In this document: positions 10,147 through 19,016 of the stretch, one piece after another
Numbering within the stretch: the stretch's first letter is position 1
How the letters are laid out: each line of letters starts with the position of its first letter
NCBI GenBank assembly: GCA_017509755.1
Contig: JAFWOY010000016.1
Span: 1 to 62,512, forward strand
DNA: 62,512 nucleotides
Direction of reading: 5' to 3'
Source of the DNA: Bacteroidales bacterium
GTDB taxonomy: Bacteria > Bacteroidota > Bacteroidia > Bacteroidales > UBA932
Notes under the pieces: model-generated
The model's input: the letters and a program-made list of their open reading frames with translations, nothing else
Told to the model about the DNA's origin: nothing
Database searches by the model: none
Program-made: the position numbers and the translations under genes

Positions 10147-11496
10147 TTAGAATTGATAGTTGATACCGATACCCAGCCACATGCCGGCATCCAGCGGTTT
10201 GTAGAAGCATTTGGCCAGTTCGACCGAAACGATGAAGTTCTGGTTCATGGCGATCTTCAGGCCACCACCAGCACTGTACACGATGTCACCCGTCTTGGTG
10301 GCGTCGTAGATATTGTTGAACGGCATATAGGTCTGCACATTCTTCTTGGCGGCCGCCTCGAAAGCCTCGGCCCGGTAGAGTTTGGTGATGACACCAGCGT
10401 CAAAGAACGGGTTCACGGCAATGTAGAAATACTGGTTGAACAGTTTGAAGTTGACCAGCTTCACACGCAGTTCCGTGTTGGCCCAGGCAAAGCCTTCCGT
10501 AAGGATACGGTTCTCGCGGAGACCACGGATGGTATTGCTGGAACCGAAGCCTTCAGAAATCATGTTGCGCTGCACCAGCAACGGGTTGTTCTGGATCATG
10601 TACATGGGCGTTTCGCCGGCAATGGTCTGCTGCCAGGCCAGACGATAGGCAAACACAGGATCGCCAGCCGGAATATGGATCGGTATGTCGATGTAGTGCC
10701 GGAAGTACAAGCAAGCCTTCAAGTAGCGGTGATCGAGGACATTGCCATTCAGATAGGCCTCTGCCCAGATACCCCGGTTCGGTGCGGCTTCCATGTCGCG
10801 TGTATCGAACACGAAGCCGGCATTCAGTTCAAGGGCGTTGCCGCCTTCTTTTTCATCGTCCCGGATGATACCCAGTTTCTGGTAGTCGCGGAACAAAGTG
10901 TTCTCTTTGTCGTAGTAATGCAGCTGGTCGGAACCACCCGTCTTGAAACCCCGGTCCCGCATGTCGCCAAGCTTCCAGTTCCAGAAATTGACGCCGGCGG
11001 CCCAATTGAGGTGGTCGGTGATACGTCCCTGGAGATTGGCCAGCACGCGCAGCATGTTGCGGCTCATGCCATAGTAATTGATGTCGGTTTCCTTGTTCGT
11101 CCAGTAATAGTCATAGGGCTTGTCGAGATGAGCCAGGGAAGCCGGGCCGTTGAAGCCCCAGAAACTGTACAACGGGTCGGTCATGTAGGTAACCGACGCA
11201 TTGACGCGCATATTCGGAATCAGATACTTGGAGTCATACGCCAGGTACAGGCGCACACGATGGCTCTTGGTGAAATAGGAAGCCTCCCAACTGATTTTGT
11301 GAAGGGGATCCGGATAGGTGGAACCGTCTCCATAGTTGTAGATATCGCCGAAGGCACCAGCCTGGAAGCCGTTGTCAACAGAGAAGGTCGCAGTAGGAAG
11401 CAGGCCGAAACTCCAGCCTGTCTTCATCTCTTTCTCCTGAGCAAAGGCCGAAACGACTCCGGTGAAAAGAATGACACAAATAAACAGTTTTTTCAT
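10147..11496 (-). CDS. Omp85/BamA-like outer-membrane beta-barrel protein
   Basis: A 449-residue exported protein with a Sec signal peptide (about residues 1-19, ending AFAQ), aromatic-rich alternating strands and a C-terminal Phe, as expected of an outer-membrane barrel. The segment SSNTIRGLRENR resembles the inward loop motif of the Omp85/surface-antigen superfamily. No POTRA domains are present, so it resembles the short patatin-barrel/BamA-TamA-like group of Bacteroidota. It heads the operon that continues with the lipoprotein hydrolase, glpK and glpF, which suggests a role in handling a glycerol-containing substrate; its own function is unknown. Confidence 0.7.
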   Translation of the reverse strand: MKKLFICVILFTGVVSAFAQEKEMKTGWSFGLLPTATFSVDNGFQAGAFGDIYNYGDGSTYPDPLHKISWEASYFTKSHRVRLYLAYDSKYLIPNMRVNASVTYMTDPLYSFWGFNGPASLAHLDKPYDYYWTNKETDINYYGMSRNMLRVLANLQGRITDHLNWAAGVNFWNWKLGDMRDRGFKTGGSDQLHYYDKENTLFRDYQKLGIIRDDEKEGGNALELNAGFVFDTRDMEAAPNRGIWAEAYLNGNVLDHRYLKACLYFRHYIDIPIHIPAGDPVFAYRLAWQQTIAGETPMYMIQNNPLLVQRNMISEGFGSSNTIRGLRENRILTEGFAWANTELRVKLVNFKLFNQYFYIAVNPFFDAGVITKLYRAEAFEAAAKKNVQTYMPFNNIYDATKTGDIVYSAGGGLKIAMNQNFIVSVELAKCFYKPLDAGMWLGIGINYQF

Positions 11497-11524
11497 TTTC
11501 AGTCAATTTTTGATAATAAATATG

Positions 11525-11532
11525 CAAATTTA
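11525..11532 (-). promoter_or_regulatory. TAnnTTTG promoter, OMP-hydrolase-glpKF operon
   Basis: TAAATTTG on the minus strand, 28 nt before the ATG of the outer-membrane protein gene. It is the only good match upstream of the four-gene operon. Confidence 0.6.
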
Positions 11533-11560
11533 CATCAAATTAACTGAAAGGTCAAGACTT

Positions 11561-12130
11561 TTATTTGTCTTCGTCCGCTTCTTTGAAACTATCCAGTAGT
11601 TCCTGGTAACCTGGGATAACCAGGCCGGTCGCCTTGTGGATATCCTTGCGATCGGCAGCATAAGTCAGCACGCGGCCGTCGGGGGTGACGGTAGCAAAAG
11701 CTTGTTTGCGAGGCACCTTCTGTTCGCCTACCTTGCCGCTGTAGAAATACGAATAGTCGTAATAGGCGGTTTTCAGCGTATCTTCGGCCATCATCTCCTT
11801 CAGCGCATTGAGTTCATTGAAGATCTTGGTGTCGCGCTGGAGTTCCTGAAAGACTTTCGTGGCGTTTTTGGGTTTCCCCTCACGGATGTACTTCTCCATG
11901 CGGGCCGTATTCTGGTCGAGCCGGAGGTCATAGATACCGATCCTGCGTTGGAATTCGGTTGCGAAAGTAGTCGAGTCAAGCAGTTGGAGCTCCTCCACGA
12001 CGATCTTGTAGGGTTGGTCGATGTCTTTCATCATTTCGGCCACGATGGCATCCGCGACCGGGTCGGGTTCTTTCTGGCTGCATGCGCAGACAGCCAGGAC
12101 TGCAAGAACGAGCAAAGTAATCTTTTTCAT
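11561..12130 (-). CDS. Hypothetical lipoprotein
   Basis: A 189-residue predicted lipoprotein starting MKKITLLVLAVLAVCACS, with a lipobox around Cys15-Cys17. The mature part is charged and mostly helical, with an EKYIREGKPKNATKVFQEL segment in the middle and a compact C-terminal domain (VTPDGRVLTYAAD). I recognise no family. I used the ATG at 12130, since the longer frame runs back through the anmK gene and lacks a signal. It follows anmK by 4 bp and is the last gene of the grpE-dnaJ-M23-anmK run, so an envelope role is likely but unproven. Confidence 0.6.
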   Translation of the reverse strand: MKKITLLVLAVLAVCACSQKEPDPVADAIVAEMMKDIDQPYKIVVEELQLLDSTTFATEFQRRIGIYDLRLDQNTARMEKYIREGKPKNATKVFQELQRDTKIFNELNALKEMMAEDTLKTAYYDYSYFYSGKVGEQKVPRKQAFATVTPDGRVLTYAADRKDIHKATGLVIPGYQELLDSFKEADEDK

Positions 12131-12134
12131 ATCG

Positions 12135-13208
12135 TTAACCAATTTTATTTCCTTTGTAAAGACAACCGCCGATGTTGTCGTGTGCAGCCCCGGTGACAGT
12201 GGCCAGGCAATTCGGACTATCAGCCACATAGAGGGCGCCCAGCAGGGCAAAAATCAGCGCCTCCTTGAAATCGATAGTAAGCGGGTCGGGCACCACATAC
12301 GCGGCTTGCGGAGCCACGGCGCGCATCCGTTCCAACAGGAAAAGATTGCGGGCGCCACCACCCGTCACCAGCACACGCCCACCCCGGACATTACGCCCAA
12401 TCTGGATGGCGACATGTTCCACAAAAGTCGCAAGCACGTCTTCCACGGACAAGCCATACGAATCGATCAGCGGATAGACCGCTTCCTCCACCCACTCGCG
12501 CCCCAGCGACTTGGGGCCTGCCTGCCCATAAAACGGAAGTGCATTCAGCCGCGCAAGGAGTTCCGGACAAGCCGAGCCGCTGCGGGCAAGCAATCCGTCC
12601 CGATCAAAGCTAAAGCCCCGAAGACCCGCATAGTGATTCAAGACATAATTTACCGGTGAGATATCATACGCAAGCCGCTTCTCCCCTTCTGCAAACGAGA
12701 TGTTCGAGAAGCCGCCCATGTTCAGGCAATAGTCATAATCGCCGAACAGGACCGCATCACCGATCGGGACAAGAGGTGCCCCCTGCCCGCCCAGCGCCAC
12801 ATCGGTCGTCCGGAAATCGCACACCGTGTCAATGCCCGTCACAGCTGCAATGCCGGCTCCCGAGCCAATCTGTGCCGTAAACCGCACTGCGGGCTGGTGG
12901 AAAATGGTCTGGCCATGCGAAGCCACCAGATCGACCTTCAAGTCATTCCGCGCGATGAAACGACGCACTGCCTCGCCCAGGAAAAGGCCATAATCCGAAT
13001 GCAGACGCGCATAGTCCAGTGCCGACATCGTCTGGGCGCTGGCCAGCCGGTCGCACAATTCGGGAGGATAATCCTCACTCTCAGCCTTGACAATGCGATA
13101 GTGCCAGTGCCCGTCATAATCGAAAGTGACGCAGCACAAGTCCAGCCCGTCGAGCGAAGTGCCCGACATCAGGCCGACCACATTAATATGAAAATTCACG
13201 GGTTTCAT
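12135..13208 (-). CDS. anmK: Anhydro-N-acetylmuramic acid kinase
   Basis: Cytoplasmic peptidoglycan-recycling kinase that hydrolyses and phosphorylates 1,6-anhydro-MurNAc to MurNAc 6-phosphate. The 357 residues show the family signature GLMSGTSLDGLD near the start, SHGQTIFH, and a central GQGAPLVPIGD. I chose ATG 13208; an in-frame GTG lies 15 nt upstream. The start overlaps the end of the M23 peptidase gene by 26 bp, so the two are coupled. Together with the GH3 and NagX-like genes at 20-23 kb this points to active muropeptide recovery. Confidence 0.93.
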   Translation of the reverse strand: MKPVNFHINVVGLMSGTSLDGLDLCCVTFDYDGHWHYRIVKAESEDYPPELCDRLASAQTMSALDYARLHSDYGLFLGEAVRRFIARNDLKVDLVASHGQTIFHQPAVRFTAQIGSGAGIAAVTGIDTVCDFRTTDVALGGQGAPLVPIGDAVLFGDYDYCLNMGGFSNISFAEGEKRLAYDISPVNYVLNHYAGLRGFSFDRDGLLARSGSACPELLARLNALPFYGQAGPKSLGREWVEEAVYPLIDSYGLSVEDVLATFVEHVAIQIGRNVRGGRVLVTGGGARNLFLLERMRAVAPQAAYVVPDPLTIDFKEALIFALLGALYVADSPNCLATVTGAAHDNIGGCLYKGNKIG

Positions 13209-14823
13209 CGGCTTCGTTGCCACAGAGGTCCGTTACAAGTATCTTGAGGGCGTGCTTGCCGCGCTGCAGGCGGTTTTCTTTGAGTTCCAGCGACACTGTG
13301 CCACCTTTGAGCATGGCGGGATACCAATGGCCGTCAATCTCGACCCGTGCATCGGACACACCGGAAGCATCGTCGCGCACACGGATCCGTATCGTACTTC
13401 CATTGACGATATTGCCTTTGCTGCCCAGGAACTGGATGGTCGGCGCAATCGTATCCACAGCCACGCAATAAGTGCCAAAACGCACCTTCACGCCGGCATG
13501 CGAGAGCGTACTCCCGTAGTTTGCCATATATGCCTTCTCTTCCAACCCTTCCGGAATCTCAGCAGCGATCTCCAACTCGCCCGGCATTTGCAAGGGAATG
13601 TCGGGAGAGCCAATCTGCCAGACATCGGAATAGATTCCGTGCGCGGGATCGGCCTCCGCCACTTTCTTCCAACTGAAAACGACATGGTTGTACAGCGCGC
13701 CGGCCGGCAGGTAATAAGTCATCGAGCCGTCGCTCACCATATTCTGCATATACCAGAGCCAGGGCGTCTCATGGAGTGTCGTGTCGCGGGCCGGTGCCGG
13801 AAAATCCGCGTCCCGCCGCACCTTGTAGCGCACCGTCGCCCGGTTCCCGTGTTCGTCGATGGCGTCGAGCCGAAGCGTATGCACGGCATCGTCTTCCAGG
13901 ACAATCAAGCCATCGTTGTGGCTGGTAATCTTGTCGGCCAGCAGGTTATTGGGATCCACCCGGCTTTTGACCAAATCGCGGCCGCCCCGGCGGCTTTCCG
14001 GATATTCAATCAGGGACTTGATGTAACGACCCGCATCGAAGGCCACGTCGCCGACCTTGAAAGCGAATAGCAAGGTATCGTCGAGCGTCACCCGGTATTC
14101 TTCGACAGCCAATTTGGCGCCGGTTCCCTCCTGCCGGTCCGTGGCGTCAATGGCCACATAACTCCGGTGCGGAAGGCGCAGGGTATCGCGCACGGCCGCA
14201 GGGTTCGTGAGATTATGGATGCGCCAGCGGCTGCTGACCGGCAGCGTATCCAGCGCATAGAAGCAGACGCGATGGAATTGCGGCGCAGTCTTGTCCGTGG
14301 GCTTGTACACGCCCCGCGAGAGGTAATTCAGGGGGATGTCCTGCTCCGTATCCCGGATTTCCATGTGGAGATGCGGCCCCGCCGAAGAACCGGTGTTTCC
14401 CACCTGGCCGATCACTTCGCCCTGCCGGACCGGGAAATCCTCCGGCCCGAACGTCAGATTGACACTGAAACTCTCCTGGGCATACTGCTCCTCCTCCACG
14501 CGCCGCGCCACCTTGTCGCAGAAACGGAGCAAGTGGCCGTACACGGAAGTCGTGCCGTCAGGATGCGTGATATAGATGCCGTTGCCATATCCGTAGGGCG
14601 ACACGCTCACGCGGGAAATGTATCCGCTTTTGATGGCGTGGATGTCATCGCCGACCTTGCCGCCGACGCGCCAGTCCAGGCCGCCATGGAAATGATCGTG
14701 CCGCAATTCTCCATACGTACCGGAAAAAGACATAGGCACATCGAGCGGCCGGATGGCCTTCTCCTGTGCCCATGCACTCACGCACCAAACAAGTGCGACA
14801 ACCACAGCCAGCGATCGCTTCAT
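13183..14823 (-). CDS. M23-family peptidoglycan endopeptidase
   Basis: Exported zinc metallopeptidase of 546 residues with a signal peptide ending near residue 20 (AWAQ). The LytM/M23 domain sits at the N-terminus: zinc ligands His46 and Asp50 (HFHGGLD) and the HxH pair His151/His153 (GPHLHMEIR). About 380 residues follow with Ig-like beta-sandwich character (repeated short strands, [18 protein letters not shown] loops), an arrangement common in Bacteroidota M23 proteins. It probably cleaves peptide crosslinks in the periplasm. The start overlaps the dnaJ stop (ATGA), and anmK follows with a 26 bp overlap. Confidence 0.85.
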   Translation of the reverse strand: MKRSLAVVVALVWCVSAWAQEKAIRPLDVPMSFSGTYGELRHDHFHGGLDWRVGGKVGDDIHAIKSGYISRVSVSPYGYGNGIYITHPDGTTSVYGHLLRFCDKVARRVEEEQYAQESFSVNLTFGPEDFPVRQGEVIGQVGNTGSSAGPHLHMEIRDTEQDIPLNYLSRGVYKPTDKTAPQFHRVCFYALDTLPVSSRWRIHNLTNPAAVRDTLRLPHRSYVAIDATDRQEGTGAKLAVEEYRVTLDDTLLFAFKVGDVAFDAGRYIKSLIEYPESRRGGRDLVKSRVDPNNLLADKITSHNDGLIVLEDDAVHTLRLDAIDEHGNRATVRYKVRRDADFPAPARDTTLHETPWLWYMQNMVSDGSMTYYLPAGALYNHVVFSWKKVAEADPAHGIYSDVWQIGSPDIPLQMPGELEIAAEIPEGLEEKAYMANYGSTLSHAGVKVRFGTYCVAVDTIAPTIQFLGSKGNIVNGSTIRIRVRDDASGVSDARVEIDGHWYPAMLKGGTVSLELKENRLQRGKHALKILVTDLCGNEADETREFSY

Positions 14824-15941
14824 GACTTGGGTGTGAAAGACGATGAACTGCGCCAGCCCTCCATGATCTCCTTTTCTTTACGATCGAGCCTCTTTGGCAC
14901 ATAAACCTGCACATAGATCAGGTAGTCACCTGTGCCATAGCCGTTTACCTCGGGGATTCCTTTGCCCCTGAGTTTGAGGATCTTGCCGGGTTGCGTGCCC
15001 GGATCGACCTTGATCTTGAGCTTGCTGTCGATGTAGGGAATCTCCACCGAGCAGCCGAGAATGGCATCTGGGATGGACAGGTTCAGCGTATAGACCAGGT
15101 CATTGCCCTCACGCTGGAGACCGCCTTCCTTCGGCGCCTCTTCTTCTATGACGACAAGCAGGTTGCCCGGAACGCCGCCATTGCGTGCCGCATTGCCCTT
15201 GCCCTGGATGGTCAGCTGCATGCCTTCCTGCACGCCGGCCGGAATCTTGAACGTGATTTCCTCGGCACTTTTGACCAAACCGGTTCCGCTGCACTTACGG
15301 CAGGGATTGGTGATCTTCTTGCCTTCACCACCGCAATACGGACAAGGCGAGCTGGTCTGCATCTGGCCCAGGAAGGTATTGGCGATCTTGGTCACCATGC
15401 CGGTTCCGTGGCAATGGTCGCAGGTCTTGATGTCGGCCTCGGAAGCAGCGCCGCGGCCGCCACAGTCGGGGCAAGTCACCATCTTGTTGATCTTCACGGT
15501 CTTCTCGACACCCTTGACAATCTCTGACAGGCTCAATTTCACTTTGATGCGGATGTCGGTGCCCCGCGCGACGCGACGGCTCGAACTGCGGGAACCGCCG
15601 CCGAAACCGCCGAAGCCGCTGAAGGCGCCGCCGAACGCACCGCCGAATATATCGCCGAACTGCGAGAAGATGTCTTCCATCGAGAAGCCGCCGCTGCTGA
15701 AGCCGCCCTGGCCGCTCATACCGGCGTGCCCGAACTGGTCGTAGCGGGCCCGCTTCTGCGGATCGCTCAGGACGTCATAGGCTTCTGCCGCTTCCTTGAA
15801 TTTCTCTTCGGCTTCCTTGTCGCCCGGATTCTTGTCCGGGTGATACTGGATAGCCTTCTTGCGGTAGGCCTTCTTGATGTCCTCGGCCGAGGCACTCTTG
15901 TCCACGCCGAGCACTTCGTAATAATCTCTTTTCTCTGCCAT
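14820..15941 (-). CDS. dnaJ: Chaperone DnaJ
   Basis: Type I Hsp40 co-chaperone that stimulates DnaK ATPase and delivers unfolded clients. In order, the 373 residues hold: a J-domain (1-70) with HPD in YHPDKNPGD, a Gly/Phe-rich linker (about 75-115), four CxxCxGxG zinc motifs ([32 protein letters not shown]), and a C-terminal client-binding region. It is preceded by an AGGAGG Shine-Dalgarno that overlaps the grpE stop codon, which is unusual for this phylum. The gene order is grpE-dnaJ, with dnaK elsewhere in the window. Confidence 0.97.
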   Translation of the reverse strand: MAEKRDYYEVLGVDKSASAEDIKKAYRKKAIQYHPDKNPGDKEAEEKFKEAAEAYDVLSDPQKRARYDQFGHAGMSGQGGFSSGGFSMEDIFSQFGDIFGGAFGGAFSGFGGFGGGSRSSSRRVARGTDIRIKVKLSLSEIVKGVEKTVKINKMVTCPDCGGRGAASEADIKTCDHCHGTGMVTKIANTFLGQMQTSSPCPYCGGEGKKITNPCRKCSGTGLVKSAEEITFKIPAGVQEGMQLTIQGKGNAARNGGVPGNLLVVIEEEAPKEGGLQREGNDLVYTLNLSIPDAILGCSVEIPYIDSKLKIKVDPGTQPGKILKLRGKGIPEVNGYGTGDYLIYVQVYVPKRLDRKEKEIMEGWRSSSSFTPKS

Positions 15942-15951
15942 CGTTACCGAT

Positions 15952-15957
15952 CCTCCT
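15952..15957 (-). promoter_or_regulatory. Strong Shine-Dalgarno of dnaJ
   Basis: AGGAGG on the minus strand, 10 nt before the dnaJ ATG. Its first base is also the last base of the grpE TAA stop. Bacteroidota rarely use such strong anti-16S pairing. Confidence 0.7.
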
Positions 15958-16589
15958 TAGATACCGACCACCACTTTCGCATAGCGGATCACCGTGCCGT
16001 TGAGTGTGTAGCCCTCCTGTGTCACGTCGATCACCGTATTTTTCTTTTCAGGGTCTTCCACCGGGAACTGCGCCACCGCCTCGTGGAAATCCGTGTCAAA
16101 GGCCGCACCACGTGCCTCGATACGCTCCACGCCCCGCTGGTTCAAATAACCCATCAACTTATTGTAAATCAATTCTGTACCCTCAATAGCGGCCGTAGCA
16201 GCATCCGATTCCCGGAGTACTTGCAAGGCACGCTGGCAGTCATCCAGGATAGGCAGAAAGCCCGTCAGGATGTCGCGGCCGGCATTGTCGATGAGTTCGA
16301 GCCGCTCCTTGGCCGTGCGGCGGCGGTAATTGTCCCATTCGGCCTGCAGGCGCAGGTACTGGTCGCGCGTCTCGAGCGCGGTCTCTTTCAGCTTGTTGCG
16401 TTCTTCTTCCAGCTGCTGTACCTGTTCGTTCAGCTGCTTGATCTGCTCCGCCTGTTCGGCGATTTTGCGTTTCTTGCGGTCTTTTTCCTTCTCTTCTTTA
16501 TGGGGGGCTTCCTGCGCCTCTTCCGGCATCTCTACTTTCTCTTCCTTTTCTTCGTTTTCTTTATCCATATCTTTATACTTTTTATTCAT
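15957..16589 (-). CDS. grpE: Nucleotide exchange factor GrpE
   Basis: Releases ADP from DnaK. The 210 residues have the usual plan: a charged disordered N-terminus (Lys/Glu rich, 1-45), a long coiled coil (about 50-100, with EQAEQIKQLNEQVQQLEEE) and the C-terminal beta domain with the family stretch NPxxHEAV-like FHEAVAQFPV and GYTLNGTVIRYAKVVVG. Two ATGs are possible (16589 or 16568); the first is 15 nt from a promoter element. It leads the grpE-dnaJ-M23-anmK-lipoprotein run. Confidence 0.95.
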   Translation of the reverse strand: MNKKYKDMDKENEEKEEKVEMPEEAQEAPHKEEKEKDRKKRKIAEQAEQIKQLNEQVQQLEEERNKLKETALETRDQYLRLQAEWDNYRRRTAKERLELIDNAGRDILTGFLPILDDCQRALQVLRESDAATAAIEGTELIYNKLMGYLNQRGVERIEARGAAFDTDFHEAVAQFPVEDPEKKNTVIDVTQEGYTLNGTVIRYAKVVVGI

Positions 16590-16604
16590 GAATGATTACG
16601 GTCA

Positions 16605-16612
16605 CAAAGATA
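16605..16612 (-). promoter_or_regulatory. TAnnTTTG promoter, grpE operon
   Basis: TATCTTTG on the minus strand, 15 nt before the first grpE ATG, so the leader is short. Confidence 0.6.
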
Positions 16613-16669
16613 ATCAAAATACCTGCCACCGCGAAGGGTGCGACATTTTGGCAGAAATAAAAAAACGGC

Positions 16670-16677
16670 TACATTTG
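16670..16677 (+). promoter_or_regulatory. TAnnTTTG promoter, EamA gene
   Basis: TACATTTG on the plus strand, 15 nt before the ATG of the EamA transporter gene; divergent from the grpE promoter. Confidence 0.6.
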
Positions 16678-16692
16678 CGCCTCCGTACAGAA

Positions 16693-17613
16693 ATGGCACG
16701 CACGCGCTTCTTCTATCATCTCCTGGCCCTGGCAGTCGTCGCTGTCTGGGGCGTCACTTTCGTCTGCACGAAAGTGCTTATCCGGGCTGGACTGCAGCCG
16801 GCCGAAATCTTCGCCATCCGCTTCCTGCTGGCCTACGTGGGGATCTGGATTGTATCGCTGGGGAAAGCGCAGACACGCCGGCTCTGGAGCCGCAGTTGGA
16901 AAGATGAACTCATTTTCGTCTTCCTGGGCATCACGGGCGGATCCTTTTATTTCCTGACGGAGAACACGGCGCTGGCCTACACGCAGGCCACCAATGCCGC
17001 CTTCCTGGTAAGCAGCACACCTGTCCTTACGGCACTGCTCACACTGCTGGTCAAACGCTTTGGCAAGAGCCGCTTCGTGGAGGGTCTGGAAAAGATCCGG
17101 CTCAGTCCCACCTTTATCCTGGGTACCTTGCTTGCCCTGACCGGCATGGCCCTGGTCGTGTTTGACGGCGCGCATTTCGAATTCTCGCTGCGAGGTGACC
17201 TGCTGGCCATCGGCGCCTCCCTCTGCTGGGCTACCTACAGCCTGTTCATGGGCCAGATGACGGAGGAATACGGTCCGATGCTGGCCACACGCAAAGTCTT
17301 CTTCTACGGCCTGTTGACCATCATCCCTTTCCTGCTGGGCCAGGACGGTTTCGACCCTGCCCTGCTGCTGCAGCCCAAAGTCGGACTGAACTTGCTCTTC
17401 CTGGGCTTGGTAGCCTCGCTGGCCTGTTTCGTGGTATGGAACCTGGTGATGGCCCGGCTGGGCAACGTGACATGCACCAACTACGTGTATCTGAATCCCG
17501 TCTTCACCCTCATCACCGCGATGATTTTCCTGGGTGAACGGATGACACCCTTGGCTGCCATCGGTTCGGCCGCCATCCTCCTCGGAGTCATCCTCGCCGG
17601 CCGAAGGAATTAA
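16693..17613 (+). CDS. EamA/DMT-family permease
   Basis: Inner-membrane protein of 306 residues with about ten hydrophobic helices in two EamA repeats: the first from about residue 8 (VWGVTFVCTKVLI), the second from about 165 (GDLLAIGASLCWATYSLFMG). Drug/metabolite-transporter relatives export amino acids or other small metabolites, but the substrate cannot be read from sequence. I chose ATG 16693 because it starts the first helix and follows a TAnnTTTG element; the longer frame runs antisense through grpE. It is monocistronic, with a terminator hairpin downstream. Confidence 0.88.
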   Translation: MARTRFFYHLLALAVVAVWGVTFVCTKVLIRAGLQPAEIFAIRFLLAYVGIWIVSLGKAQTRRLWSRSWKDELIFVFLGITGGSFYFLTENTALAYTQATNAAFLVSSTPVLTALLTLLVKRFGKSRFVEGLEKIRLSPTFILGTLLALTGMALVVFDGAHFEFSLRGDLLAIGASLCWATYSLFMGQMTEEYGPMLATRKVFFYGLLTIIPFLLGQDGFDPALLLQPKVGLNLLFLGLVASLACFVVWNLVMARLGNVTCTNYVYLNPVFTLITAMIFLGERMTPLAAIGSAAILLGVILAGRRN

Positions 17614-17625
17614 CTAAAACAAAGA

Positions 17626-17649
17626 AAGACAGACCTTTCGATCTGTCTT
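17626..17649. terminator. Bidirectional hairpin between EamA gene and tRNA-Glu
   Basis: AAGACAGA and TCTGTCTT form an 8 bp stem around an 8 nt loop, between the convergent EamA gene and the tRNA. Confidence 0.6.
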
Positions 17650-17650
17650 C

Positions 17651-17726
17651 TGGTAGCGCTACCGGGATTCGAACCCGGATTTCAGCCTTGAGAGGGCCGC
17701 GAACTAAACCCTTATTCGATAGCGCC
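17651..17726 (-). tRNA. tRNA-Glu (anticodon CUC)
   Basis: A 76 nt cloverleaf with encoded CCA. The acceptor stem is GGCGCTA/TAGCGCT (first pair G-U), the D stem GAAT/GTTC, the anticodon stem CGGCC/GGCTG with loop CTCTCAA, and the T arm CCGGGTTCGAATCCCGG. The anticodon CTC reads GAG, hence glutamate. A TAnnTTTG element lies upstream at 17743-17750. Confidence 0.95.
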
Positions 17727-17742
17727 ATGGGGTTTGGGACTG

Positions 17743-17750
17743 CAAATGTA
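17743..17750 (-). promoter_or_regulatory. TAnnTTTG promoter, tRNA-Glu
   Basis: TACATTTG on the minus strand, 16 nt before the tRNA 5' end, in the gap after nadD. Confidence 0.55.
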
Positions 17751-17777
17751 AGTCAATCGCTTGAATTTACCAAACTT

Positions 17778-18350
17778 TTAGGGATTTTTTTGCAGGCGGG
17801 CCCGGATCTCCGTGGAAGAGATCGGGTTTTGCGGGGCTTCTGCGAAGAGCCTCACTCCTTTGACGCCAGGGCGCGCATTGAACTGGGCGCAGACCGGGGC
17901 CGCATCGGTGCCGGGGCGCGGATAAACCCAGATGGCAAAGTCGCGCAGGATCTCGTCGCCTTTGCGCCAGCGATCCAGGGAAGGGATATTGTCGCCTCCC
18001 ATGACCAGCACAAATTCCTTTTCGGGCTCTTGCGCCTGCAGGAAGCGCAGTGTATCAATCGTATACCAAGGTTCCGGGAGATGGAATTCCACATCTGACA
18101 CCACAACGGGCAGACCTGCCTCGGCGACGGCCTGCCGGGCCCCCTCCAGCCGTTCCAGCGCATTGTCCACCAGCCCCTGCCCAGCCTTGAACGGGCTTTG
18201 GGGCGAGACGACCAGGCGTACTTCGGCGGCTGGCGTATGGTCCACCAGATAATGCAGGATGGCGAGATGGCCCTCGTGGATCGGATTGAAAGACCCGAAC
18301 AGGAGCGCCACCACGGGCTTCTTCTTTTTCCGGGAACGGCGCGGCGGCAT
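17778..18350 (-). CDS. nadD: Nicotinate-nucleotide adenylyltransferase
   Basis: Transfers AMP from ATP to nicotinate mononucleotide, giving nicotinate adenine dinucleotide in NAD synthesis. The 190 residues have the nucleotidyltransferase signature GSFNPIHEGH at 19-28 (HxGH-type) and the second motif ISSTEIR near residue 180. A short basic N-terminal tail (PRRSRKKKK) precedes the fold. It follows gmk with a 1 bp gap, so the two nucleotide-metabolism genes are co-transcribed. Confidence 0.93.
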   Translation of the reverse strand: MPPRRSRKKKKPVVALLFGSFNPIHEGHLAILHYLVDHTPAAEVRLVVSPQSPFKAGQGLVDNALERLEGARQAVAEAGLPVVVSDVEFHLPEPWYTIDTLRFLQAQEPEKEFVLVMGGDNIPSLDRWRKGDEILRDFAIWVYPRPGTDAAPVCAQFNARPGVKGVRLFAEAPQNPISSTEIRARLQKNP

Positions 18351-18351
18351 C

Positions 18352-18915
18352 TTACTTCTGCAGGAAAGCGCCGACCACGCGGTCCGCTTCGGCCAGGCAC
18401 GTAGCCAGGTCGTCGTTGAGCAGGATATAATCGAATTTCGGCTGGTACATCATCTCGATACGGGCTTTGCGGACACGTTCTTCGATAAATTCCGGCGAAT
18501 CGGTCCCGCGGTTCTCGAGGCGGCGGCGGATTTCCTTGATGGAGGGCGCTTTGACGAAGATCGAGAGCGCATTTTCGCCGAAGTACTTCTTGAGGTTCAC
18601 GCCGCCCTTGACATCCACGTCAAAGAGGATGACCTTGTCCTGCGCCCAGAGGCGGTCGACTTCCGATTTGAGCGTACCGTAAAAAACGCCTTTGTACACT
18701 TCTTCGTGCTCGACGAAAGCACCGGCCGCGATGCGGCGACGGAATTCCTCTTCCGATATAAAATAATAGGCCTCCCCGTCCTTCTCCGTGCCGCGCGGCG
18801 CACGGGTGGTGGCAGACACCGAAAAGGCAAAGCAGTCAAAACTTTGCAGCAAATGATTGACAACCGTCGTCTTGCCCGATCCGGAAGGGGCCGAAATGAT
18901 TACAACTTTTCCCAT
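18352..18915 (-). CDS. gmk: Guanylate kinase
   Basis: Phosphorylates GMP to GDP with ATP. The 187 residues begin with the P-loop SGSGKTT (11-17), followed by the GMP-binding segment with SVSATTRAPRGTEKDG and YYFISEEEF, all standard for the family, as is the length. It is preceded by a TAnnTTTG element and divergent from fba; nadD follows directly. Confidence 0.95.
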   Translation of the reverse strand: MGKVVIISAPSGSGKTTVVNHLLQSFDCFAFSVSATTRAPRGTEKDGEAYYFISEEEFRRRIAAGAFVEHEEVYKGVFYGTLKSEVDRLWAQDKVILFDVDVKGGVNLKKYFGENALSIFVKAPSIKEIRRRLENRGTDSPEFIEERVRKARIEMMYQPKFDYILLNDDLATCLAEADRVVGAFLQK

Positions 18916-18937
18916 TTTTCATAGCGTTTATAACGTA

Positions 18938-18945
18938 CAAATTTA
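18938..18945 (-). promoter_or_regulatory. TAnnTTTG promoter, gmk-nadD
   Basis: TAAATTTG on the minus strand, 22 nt before the gmk ATG. Confidence 0.55.
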
Positions 18946-18966
18946 ACGATTCTTGCTGAAATTCCC

Positions 18967-18974
18967 TATATTTG
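18967..18974 (+). promoter_or_regulatory. TAnnTTTG promoter, fba operon
   Basis: TATATTTG on the plus strand, 42 nt before the fba ATG; divergent from the gmk promoter. Confidence 0.6.
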
Positions 18975-19016
18975 CAGGTGAAAAACAAGCGCTGAAATAT
19001 CTAACAAAACTATATT

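Noticed and set aside
10153..11547. 464-residue antisense ORF over the outer-membrane protein gene
   Set aside because: Opposite-strand shadow; the sense frame has a signal peptide and promoter.
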